Source: Haloechinothrix sp033042135 (GTDB lineage Bacteria; Actinomycetota; Actinomycetes; Mycobacteriales; Pseudonocardiaceae). Taken from it: DNA of 64,000 nt. The stretch covers positions 62,001 through 126,000 of the forward strand of contig NZ_WBXM01000010.1 of assembly GCF_033042135.1 (NCBI RefSeq). The letters are read 5' to 3'. The notes below the pieces were generated by a model, which saw nothing but the letters and a program-made list of their open reading frames with translations, made no database searches and was not told where the DNA came from. The stretch's first letter is position 1. The number at the start of each line of letters is the position of its first letter. The translations under genes were made by a program, and so were the position numbers. This document shows, piece by piece, positions 49,902 through 56,921 of this stretch.

Positions 49902-50461
49902 ACGGACCGCATGCCGACGCGGCGGCGACACTGCGCGCCTGGCATCCGGCGGCGGCGGAACAGGAGTCGCTGCGGCAGGCTTTCCTCGCCTACCTGGCCG
50001 CCCGCGAGGACGCGTGCCTGCGGGAATGCGCCCCGGGCCATGTCACCGCCTCGGCCGTAGTGCTCGACCACACCGGCGGATTCGTGCTGCTCACCCTGCA
50101 TCCCCGGGTGGGGCGTTGGCTCCAGCTCGGCGGGCATTGCGAGCGCACCGACAGCTCGCTGGCCGGTGCCGCGCACCGCGAGGCCGAAGAGGAGTCGGGC
50201 ATCGCCGGGCTACGGATCGACCCGGAACCGGTTCACCTCGACGTCCACCCGATCACCTGCTCGCTCGGGGTCCCGACCAGGCACCTGGATGTCCGGTTCG
50301 CCTGCCACGCCCCGGCTGGGGCCGAGCCCGCCCGCAGCTCGGAGTCCGCCGATCTGCGCTGGTGGCCGGTGCGCGAGCTCCCCGAAAGCAGCGACGACCT
50401 CGTCCCGTTGATCACCGCGGCCGCCGGGCTGGGCGAGCCGAACGTCACGTCCGTTCCGTAG
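49898..50461 (+). CDS. Nudix hydrolase, third gene of the F420 operon
   Basis: 187 residues. Core LLTLHPRVGRWLQLGGHCER and AHREAEEESGIAGL match the GGHC variant of the Nudix box (REAEEESG). GTG 49898 overlaps the fbiB stop by four bases (GTG 49895 is also in frame). Substrate unknown; cotranscription with fbiA-fbiB makes a role with nucleotide by-products or F420 precursors conceivable but unproven. A perfect 12-bp hairpin follows its stop. Confidence 0.85.
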   Translation: MNGPHADAAATLRAWHPAAAEQESLRQAFLAYLAAREDACLRECAPGHVTASAVVLDHTGGFVLLTLHPRVGRWLQLGGHCERTDSSLAGAAHREAEEESGIAGLRIDPEPVHLDVHPITCSLGVPTRHLDVRFACHAPAGAEPARSSESADLRWWPVRELPESSDDLVPLITAAAGLGEPNVTSVP

Positions 50462-50463
50462 AA

Positions 50464-50488
50464 GGCGCTGAACGTCACGTTCAGCGCC
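50464..50488. terminator. Perfect 12-bp hairpin ending the fbi operon
   Basis: GGCGCTGAACGT, one C, ACGTTCAGCGCC: a full inverted repeat starting 3 bp after the Nudix stop and ending 6 bp before the stop of the convergent nucleotidyltransferase gene. The core GAACGTCACGT also occurs 30 bp earlier inside the Nudix gene (50440-50450). Confidence 0.75.
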
Positions 50489-50493
50489 ACCTC

Positions 50494-51579
50494 TCAGACA
50501 TCCGGCGAGAAGCGGATACCGGTGTCGGGGATGGTGACGCCGGGCCACAGGCGCGCGCCGGGGATGAGCTCGCAGCGTGCCCCGACCGCGGCGCCGTCGC
50601 CGAGTACCGCGCCGTCGAGCACCGCTGCTCGCCCCACCCGGGAATCCGTTCCCAACACCGAGTCGCACACGACGGCGTCGGCGGCGACCACCGCGCCGTC
50701 GAGCAGCACCGAGCCCGACACGCGAGCGCCGCGCTCGATCGTCGCGCCCGCACCCACCGCGGTGCCACCGTCGACGATGGCGTCGGGATCCACCCGCGCT
50801 CCGTCCAGCATCAGGGACTCGCCGGTCTTGCCGGGCAACGCCGCGGTCGGCGCGATGCCACGCACAAGGTCCGCCGATCCCCGCACGAAAGCCGCAGGGG
50901 TTCCCACGTCCAACCAGTACGAGTCGTCCACCACGCCGTGCAGGTGCGCGCCCGCGGCCAACAGGCCGGGAAAGGTCTCCCGCTCGACCGAGACCGGCAC
51001 CCCAGCCGGGATCTCCTCGATGACTTCGCGCCGGAACACGTAGCATCCCGCGTTGATCTGGTCGCTCGGCGGATCGGGCGACTTCTCGGTGAACCGGAGG
51101 ACACGCCCGCCTTCGTCGGTCGGCACACAGCCGAAACGGCTGGGATCGTCCACCGTCACCAGGTGAAGCGTCACGTCGGCCCCTGCCGCCGCGTGCGAAT
51201 CCAGCATCCTGGCGGGATCGGCCCCGGAGAGGATGTCCCCGTTGAACACGACCACGTCGTCGGCGCGCAACGCTCCCGCGACGTTCCGGATGGCGCCTCC
51301 GGTGTCGAGCGGCTCGTCCTCGACGACGTACTCCAGTTCCAGACCGAGCGCGGAACCGTCGCCGAAGTGCTCCGCGAACACCTCAGCCTTGTAGGAGGTC
51401 CCGAGCACCACGTGCCTGATTCCCGCCTGCCGGATCCGGGAGAGGAGGTGGGTCAGAAACGGCACGCCCGCGGTGGGCAGCATCGGTTTCGGAGTGGACA
51501 GGGTCAGCGGGCGCAGGCGGGTACCCTTGCCGCCGACGAGCACGACGGCATCGGCCGACCGCGGACGCGGCAATGTCAT
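50494..51579 (-). CDS. manB: NDP-sugar pyrophosphorylase (ManB/RmlA2, Rv3264c type)
   Basis: 361 residues. Nucleotidyltransferase: VVLVGGKGTRLRPLTLSTPK (nucleotide-binding), VFNGDILSG (metal Asp), FTEKSPDPPSDQINAGCYVF, then a left-handed beta-helix tail (hexapeptide repeats DPDAIVDGGTAVGAGATIER). In M. tuberculosis the orthologue is mannose-1-phosphate guanylyltransferase, giving GDP-mannose; substrate here is inferred from synteny with wbbL and rmlD. TAGGAC ends 7 nt before ATG 51579, so it may be leaderless. Convergent with the fbi operon. Confidence 0.88.
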   Translation of the reverse strand: MTLPRPRSADAVVLVGGKGTRLRPLTLSTPKPMLPTAGVPFLTHLLSRIRQAGIRHVVLGTSYKAEVFAEHFGDGSALGLELEYVVEDEPLDTGGAIRNVAGALRADDVVVFNGDILSGADPARMLDSHAAAGADVTLHLVTVDDPSRFGCVPTDEGGRVLRFTEKSPDPPSDQINAGCYVFRREVIEEIPAGVPVSVERETFPGLLAAGAHLHGVVDDSYWLDVGTPAAFVRGSADLVRGIAPTAALPGKTGESLMLDGARVDPDAIVDGGTAVGAGATIERGARVSGSVLLDGAVVAADAVVCDSVLGTDSRVGRAAVLDGAVLGDGAAVGARCELIPGARLWPGVTIPDTGIRFSPDV

Positions 51580-51871
51580 AGTTTCAGTCCTACCACTGTC
51601 GACGAGAGGGCCCCGTCATGAGGCGCACACCACCGGTGAAGCGACAGACCGGTCGATTGCCTGACGCCGTCGACCGTGAAGGCCTACCCTAGTCAACGAC
51701 GGTACGGCGAGCGCGAAACGCCACAGGTCCCGGAGTGTGGTCGGATACGTGCGGGGTCGCGAGGTCGGGTCGCTGCGGGTGCGACTGCGAACCGCGGCGG
51801 CTGGTGACCGACACCACGAGCCGGTGGCCAGCCACGGGACGGACGTGCTGGGTGAGAAGGGCGGAAGTGCG
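51580..51871. other. 292-bp divergent region upstream of manB and the 51872 gene
   Basis: Contains CTGACG-N18-TACCCT (51661-51690), a possible plus-strand promoter with a long leader for the gene at 51872. Nothing else identified. Confidence 0.35.
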
Positions 51872-52348
51872 ATGGATCCACTCGACAAAGCCGATGCGTT
51901 GCTGTCCCGCGCCCGCGCCAGGGGAAATTTCGTGGTGACCCCCGACACTGCGGTCTCCCCGATGGACGCCTCACGCACCCTGCGGATCCACCGCACCGTG
52001 GTGAGCGATGCCGAGCGCGATGGGGACCCCGACGCGACCACGCGGCTGCCGCACGATCAAGTCAGGGCGCAGGACACCCGCCGACGCCGACCCGACAGCG
52101 CCGATGCCGCCGGCACCGCACCCGCCTGCCAACCCGCCCCGGCAGAAGGCTCACCGCACGACCCGCAGGCCGACACGCCCCCGCAGGGCGTCCCACTCCC
52201 CGCCGCATCCGGCACGGCGTCCGGCACGGAGCCGGACACGACCGGCTCCGACGAGCGACCGCCGGAGCCGCAGGAATCGCCCGATCTGGTGCCAACCGTG
52301 ACCCACCCGCAGCAGTCCCGCGTGGCGCGCCGCCTCGACGGGGAGTGA
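51872..52348 (+). CDS. Conserved hypothetical protein with disordered tail
   Basis: 158 residues. The first 40 residues (MDPLDKADALLSRARARGNF, VVTPDTAVSPMDAS) look conserved; I recall similar starts in other Pseudonocardiaceae. The remaining 110 residues are Pro/Asp/Ala/Thr-rich with TASGTEPDTTGSDERPPEP and probably disordered. No membrane segment. GGGCGGAAG lies upstream of ATG 51872. Located between manB and wbbL, which hints at a role in envelope sugar metabolism, but there is no direct evidence. Confidence 0.65.
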   Translation: MDPLDKADALLSRARARGNFVVTPDTAVSPMDASRTLRIHRTVVSDAERDGDPDATTRLPHDQVRAQDTRRRRPDSADAAGTAPACQPAPAEGSPHDPQADTPPQGVPLPAASGTASGTEPDTTGSDERPPEPQESPDLVPTVTHPQQSRVARRLDGE

Positions 52349-52376
52349 CCGGCGCGCGGCGGCACCACCCGCCCGA

Positions 52377-53252
52377 TCACCGGCACGCCAGCCTGAGCCG
52401 CACCGCGAGGCCCAGTCGCACGATCGCGAGCACCGGCTTCCAGCGCCACCCCCGGTGCCGGTCGGCGAGGTAGCGGTAAGCACTCGCGTGGTGCGCGACG
52501 AGCATCAGCCGCGAGTCGCGCATCGTCGCGTGCCCCCCGAGGTGCATCACCTGCGCCGACGGGACGTAGATGTTGAGCCAGCCAGCCCTGCCGAGCCGGT
52601 CGCCGAGGTCGACGTCCTCGAAGTACATGAAGTACCGCGGATCGAATCCCCGCACCGAGTCGAACGCCTCCCTGCGCAGCAGCAGGCACGACCCGGACAG
52701 CCAGCCGGCTGGCCGCTCGGTCACCCTGTCGCCGTGCTGCAGGTAAGCGCGGGTCCACGGATTGCCCGGCCACACCCTGCCGAACAGGCCGTGCCCGATA
52801 CCGCTGCTCATCGACGGCAGCGAGCGCGCGGACGGGTAGACCCCACCATCCTGGCCGGTGATCAGCGGACCGAATGCCCCACCCCGCGGCCACCGCTGTG
52901 CGGCGTCCAGCAGCTGATCCAGCGCGTCCGCCTCCCACTCCAGATCGGGATTGGCCACGACGACCCATCCCACGGTGTCGTCCAGCGCGGCGACGGCCTT
53001 GTTGGCCGCCGCGCCGTACCCGAGATTGCTCCCCATCTGCAGCAGCGATACTCCGTCACGCTCGGCGGCGAGCTCGGGAGCGCCGTCCGTGGAGCCGTTG
53101 TCGGCGAGCAGCACCCGCACCTGTCGCGTGGTGGACTTCGCCAACGTGTCGACGAACCGCTCGAGCATCTCGCCCGGCGAGTAGGTCACCGTCACAACGG
53201 CGACACCGTCGCCGTAACGACGCTGTCCGGTCGAATCGGTCACGCACGTCAT
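52377..53252 (-). CDS. wbbL: WbbL: decaprenyl-PP-GlcNAc rhamnosyltransferase (GT2)
   Basis: 291 residues. GT2 inverting fold: VAVVTVTYSPGEMLERFVDT, LLADNGSTDGAPEL, NLGYGAAANKAVAAL, the metal site VANPDLEWE, and FMYFEDVDLGDRLGRAGW. In mycobacteria WbbL transfers rhamnose from dTDP-rhamnose to the decaprenyl-PP-GlcNAc linker joining arabinogalactan to peptidoglycan (Rv3265c). Essential there. ATG 53252 overlaps the stop of the upstream GT4 gene (53249-53251). Its donor comes from the rmlB-rmlD pair 9 kb away. Confidence 0.9.
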   Translation of the reverse strand: MTCVTDSTGQRRYGDGVAVVTVTYSPGEMLERFVDTLAKSTTRQVRVLLADNGSTDGAPELAAERDGVSLLQMGSNLGYGAAANKAVAALDDTVGWVVVANPDLEWEADALDQLLDAAQRWPRGGAFGPLITGQDGGVYPSARSLPSMSSGIGHGLFGRVWPGNPWTRAYLQHGDRVTERPAGWLSGSCLLLRREAFDSVRGFDPRYFMYFEDVDLGDRLGRAGWLNIYVPSAQVMHLGGHATMRDSRLMLVAHHASAYRYLADRHRGWRWKPVLAIVRLGLAVRLRLACR

Positions 53253-54400
53253 TCTCCCCACCACGCACGGTCATACGACGCGCGGTGCCCGTCCGCCGAC
53301 ACCGACCAGCTGAACTCCTTGGCTCGCAGCTGGGCCGCGGCACCCAATGCGGTGCGGCGATGCGGGTCGTCGAGCAGTTCGACGAGGGCGCGCGCGATAC
53401 CGTCCGGGTCGACCGCGCAATACGCAACGCAATCGCCGCCGACCTCCGGCAGCGCGAGGCGACGCGTGGTGAGCACACACGCACCGCAGGCCATGGCCTC
53501 GAGCACCGGCAGCCCGAACCCCTCCCCGAGGCTCGGGTAGGCTACCAGCTCCGCACCGCCGAGGAATCCCGCCAGCAGCTCGTAAGGCAGGTACCCGGTG
53601 CGGATCACCCGGACCCCTGGCGGCACCTCGTCCAGCGCTCGATCCACCTCGCCGTCCCAGCCGTCGCGACCGGCCAGCACCAGCGTGGGCGGTTCGGCAC
53701 GTTCCCGGACGGCCCTGGCGAACCCGCGAACCAGTGCGGGAACGTTCTTGCGGGGTTCGAGCGGGCCGAGGAATGCCACGTACCGTTCGTCGCCGGGCGA
53801 GTCGGCTAACCCGATCGCCCGACGCGCCTCGCGCACCTGCTCGGGCAGCGGGACGTAAAAGCCACCGGGATCCACCCCATGAGGGACAATATCCACCCGA
53901 TCGTGGTTCATCTTGGCGACAGCGGCCAGCTCACCGGCCGTCGCCGCGCTCGGCACGATGCAGCGCCCGGCCCTGCGCAGCGCGAGCCTGCTCCAGCTAC
54001 GGAAGAAGCGCGTCTTGATCGGCGCGTGTACCTCGGGAGCGGTGAAGAACGTGGCATCATGCAGCGTGACCACCGAGGCCGCCCTGTTGGCCAGCGGCAA
54101 CGTGTAGTGGGGCGAGTGCACCACATCGGCGGCGAGCCTGCGCGCGAGCACCGGCAAGGTGGTCTGTTCCCACGCCAGCCGTGCGGTGCGGGCCAGGGCG
54201 GACTCGGTGGCGGTGACCACACCGGCTCCGGGTGCCATCGCAGCGTACCGCTCCTCGTCCCGGATCTGACACGCGACGCTGATGCGCGCGCCATCGGCGG
54301 CGAGCGCGGTGACGAGCGCGTCCACGTAGCGACCGACCCCACCCCGGTCCACGGGAACGGCGGTGGCGTCGATCAACACGTGGGGCTCGGTGCGTGGCAC
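53249..54400 (-). CDS. GT4-family glycosyltransferase A
   Basis: 383 residues. GT-B fold: N-terminal VLIDATAVPVDRGGVGRYVD (acceptor side), C-terminal FLGPLEPRKNVPALV and SLGEGFGLPVLEAMACG with the E-x7-E (EGFGLPVLEA) donor motif. Donor probably a nucleotide sugar, such as GDP-mannose. Translationally coupled to wbbL (4-bp overlap). TAGGCT ends 6 nt before GTG 54400, so the transcript is likely leaderless. Related in sequence to the GT4 genes at 54573 and 59572 in this cluster; not part of the conserved mycobacterial set. Confidence 0.9.
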   Translation of the reverse strand: MPRTEPHVLIDATAVPVDRGGVGRYVDALVTALAADGARISVACQIRDEERYAAMAPGAGVVTATESALARTARLAWEQTTLPVLARRLAADVVHSPHYTLPLANRAASVVTLHDATFFTAPEVHAPIKTRFFRSWSRLALRRAGRCIVPSAATAGELAAVAKMNHDRVDIVPHGVDPGGFYVPLPEQVREARRAIGLADSPGDERYVAFLGPLEPRKNVPALVRGFARAVRERAEPPTLVLAGRDGWDGEVDRALDEVPPGVRVIRTGYLPYELLAGFLGGAELVAYPSLGEGFGLPVLEAMACGACVLTTRRLALPEVGGDCVAYCAVDPDGIARALVELLDDPHRRTALGAAAQLRAKEFSWSVSADGHRASYDRAWWGE

Positions 54401-54406
54401 GGGTGC

Positions 54407-54412
54407 AGCCTA
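54407..54412 (-). promoter_or_regulatory. Putative -10 box (TAGGCT) of a leaderless transcript
   Basis: TAGGCT ends 6 nt before GTG 54400 of the GT4 gene. Confidence 0.5.
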
Positions 54413-54572
54413 CTCTGTACAGCTTCGTCGCGGTGCCCTAATCGATGGATCTTCTCCGGGACGTCGATATCGCCCCGATACGGTAGCGATACGAACTCGA
54501 TTCCCGAGCCTACGATGCCGTGATCATGCAGATTCCGCCCGGCCCGGTACCGTCAGGGGCCGGGCACCGCAC

Positions 54573-55739
54573 TCACGCGGTGCTCGGGACGTCCCCGGGA
54601 CAGTCGCGGTACCCGTTGCGATGGAGCGACCACACCGCCTCTGCCGCGCTGCGCCAGGAGAACTCCGCCGCACGCCTGCGGCCCGCTGCCGCCAGCTTCG
54701 CCGACCACACCGGATCGTTGACGACTTCCTGCAGCGACTCGCTCAACTGCTGCGCGTCGCCGCGCGGCACCGTGACCCCCGCACCACCGGCCACTTCGAC
54801 CACGGCGGGCACGTCGGAATGCACCACCGGCACCCCGGCGGCCATCGCCTCGAGCACGGGCAGGCCGAATCCCTCCGCGTGGCTGGGGGCCGCCAGTACC
54901 GCGGCCCGGCGCATGACGGCAGCCAGTTCCAGATCCGGCAGCCTGCCAAGCACCCGCACCGTCCCGGAAGGCAGTCCGTATCGCTGCGCCTCGGTGGTGG
55001 GGTCCACCCAACCCCAGCCCTGCTGGCCGACAAGCAACAGCGCGGGCGCCCGCGGATCCACCTGGTGCAGCCTGGCGATCGCGTCGATGAGCACCTCGAG
55101 CCCTTTCCTGGGCTCCAGCGTTCCCACGCAGAGGACGTAACGGTCCGGCAGGTCGAGGTGGGTCACGTCGACCGGGAGCTCGACTTCCTCTGCCGCGGTG
55201 AACACCTCGCTGACACCGTGCGCGACCACCTCCACCCTGGTATCGCCTGGCACGTGCTCGCGCAGCTCCGCGGCCACCGAACGGGTGGGCACCACCACGA
55301 AATCCGCCCGGCGCATAGCACGAGAGACCATGATCCGGTGCCAGGACACACCTCGCCTGGTCAGCGTGTGCGGGTGCGTCCACGGCACGGAGTCGTGCAC
55401 CGTCACGGCGAGCGTGGCACGCCGGTGCCGCCCCACCGCGGGCCGCCGCGGCGGTGCCAGCGGGGTCGGCGCGTGCACGGCGTCGCCTCCCGGCCAGTAC
55501 GGGATACCCGCCTGCCACATGGCCACCAATGTGCGACGCGGCACGGGCAACACCCGCGGGCCGTCGACGCCGGGGATCTCCGCCTGCTCGAGATCGTCGC
55601 GACGGGAGACCACGCTGGTCACGCTCCAGCCAGCCGGTGCCGTTTCCGCGAGCGCGCGCAGCAGCTCAGCCGTGTACCGCCCGGTACCACCCGGCACCGG
55701 TGCGAAGAGCTGGTCGGCGAGTACCACGAGTTCCGGCAC
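54573..55739 (-). CDS. GT4-family glycosyltransferase B
   Basis: 388 residues. N-terminal VLADQLFAPVPGGTGRYTAE, a linker with HVPGDTRVEVVAHGVSEVF, and C-terminal LCVGTLEPRKGLEVLIDA and SHAEGFGLPVLEAMAAGV (EGFGLPVLEA donor motif). Probably transfers a nucleotide sugar onto a growing glycan in the cytoplasm. Start at GTG 55739 is inferred; the open frame extends to 55796 but would overlap the divergent gene's start. Only 19 bp separate it from the divergent GT2 start at 55759. Confidence 0.88.
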   Translation of the reverse strand: MPELVVLADQLFAPVPGGTGRYTAELLRALAETAPAGWSVTSVVSRRDDLEQAEIPGVDGPRVLPVPRRTLVAMWQAGIPYWPGGDAVHAPTPLAPPRRPAVGRHRRATLAVTVHDSVPWTHPHTLTRRGVSWHRIMVSRAMRRADFVVVPTRSVAAELREHVPGDTRVEVVAHGVSEVFTAAEEVELPVDVTHLDLPDRYVLCVGTLEPRKGLEVLIDAIARLHQVDPRAPALLLVGQQGWGWVDPTTEAQRYGLPSGTVRVLGRLPDLELAAVMRRAAVLAAPSHAEGFGLPVLEAMAAGVPVVHSDVPAVVEVAGGAGVTVPRGDAQQLSESLQEVVNDPVWSAKLAAAGRRRAAEFSWRSAAEAVWSLHRNGYRDCPGDVPSTA

Positions 55740-55758
55740 AATCTCTATTGTGCGTGCT
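55740..55758. promoter_or_regulatory. 19-bp divergent start-to-start gap with facing -10 boxes
   Basis: TATTGT (55746-55751, plus) ends 7 nt before ATG 55759; on the other strand CACAAT (55747-55752) ends 7 nt before GTG 55739. The two -10 elements overlap, so both genes appear leaderless and served by a shared bidirectional promoter. Confidence 0.45.
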
Positions 55759-56748
55759 ATGGCTACCGGTCCGCGCACCAGCATCGTGATCGTCACGTGG
55801 CAGGGTCACTCGCGGCTGGCAGCCTGCCTCGACGCGGTCGCCGCGCAATGTCGTCCACATCAGACCATCGTGGTGGACAACGCCTCCACCGACGGCACGG
55901 CCGACGTGCTGGACAGCCATCCGAGCAGGCCACGGGTGATCCGGCTGTCCCGCAACACCGGCTACGCCGGAGGGATCGCCGCGGCCCTGCCCGTCGTGGA
56001 CACGCCCTTTGTGGCCTGGCTCAACGATGACGCCCTCCCGAAACCGGACTGGCTGGCCGAGCTGGAGGACGCGCTGCTGGCCGACCCGGGGGCCGCGGCG
56101 GCGAGCGCCTGCCTGACCGGGGCAGACGGCACCGTGCTGTCCCTCGGTGTCCGGCTGTGTCACGACGGCCACGGCGCCGACATCACCTCCATACGCAACC
56201 CGTACTCCGCGCAGGCCGCGCCGGTCGAGCCCGTCTCCGACACCGGCGCCACCGAGGTGTTCGGCTTCTGCGGCGGTGCGGCGCTGTTGCGCACCGCCGC
56301 GCTGTCAGCGGCGGGCGGGGTCCCCGCCGAGTTCTTCTGTTACTACGAGGACACCGACACCGCGTGGCGCCTGCGGTTGGCAGGCTGGCGGGTACTCGCC
56401 GTGCCCACCGCGCGGGCAAGTCACCAGCAGGGAGCCAGTACCCGGCCCGGTTCGCCCCGCTTCCACCTCTGGAACGAGCGCAACCGCCTGCTCATGCTGG
56501 CCCGGTGCGCCCCGGCTGGGGTCGCAGCGGGCCAGCACGCGCGTTTCGCCGCATTGACACTGCTGCTGCCGCTGCGCGCGTTACGCTCCGGTCATGCCGC
56601 CTGCACCGAGCCGAACTTCCGGGCGGGTGTGCGTCTCGCGGCGCTCACCGGTGCGTTCCTACGCCTCGTCCCGGCGTTGCGCGCCCGACGGGGCCAAGGC
56701 CCCAGCGCACGGCGACGCCAGGTATGGCGGCGATGGGCTGGGCGGTGA
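55759..56748 (+). CDS. GT2-family glycosyltransferase
   Basis: 329 residues. GT-A fold: TSIVIVTWQGHSRLAACLDA, VVDNASTDGTADVLD, RNTGYAGGIAAALPVVD, metal DxD region AWLNDDALPKPDW, and FCYYEDTDTAWRLRLAGW (acceptor ED). Close in type to rhamnosyltransferases of the RfbF/WbbL group. ATG 55759 follows TATTGT by 7 nt. The C-terminal 80 residues are very basic (RRGQGPSARRRQVWRRWAG), possibly membrane-associating. Divergent from GT4 B. Donor likely dTDP-rhamnose by context, not proven. Confidence 0.88.
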   Translation: MATGPRTSIVIVTWQGHSRLAACLDAVAAQCRPHQTIVVDNASTDGTADVLDSHPSRPRVIRLSRNTGYAGGIAAALPVVDTPFVAWLNDDALPKPDWLAELEDALLADPGAAAASACLTGADGTVLSLGVRLCHDGHGADITSIRNPYSAQAAPVEPVSDTGATEVFGFCGGAALLRTAALSAAGGVPAEFFCYYEDTDTAWRLRLAGWRVLAVPTARASHQQGASTRPGSPRFHLWNERNRLLMLARCAPAGVAAGQHARFAALTLLLPLRALRSGHAACTEPNFRAGVRLAALTGAFLRLVPALRARRGQGPSARRRQVWRRWAGR

Positions 56749-56921
56749 CCGGCCATGACCGGCGCCAGGAACACGGCGATCCAGCGGTACCGGCGACCCC
56801 GCTGTGCGGGTTCACGAGCAGCGTACCCGCGACCACGCCACCTCACCCGGGAAGACTAGTGTGCGCATGGGCCATCGCGCGTGGATGGTGGACAACCCTC
56901 GAGGGACGAGAAGGAGAGGCT

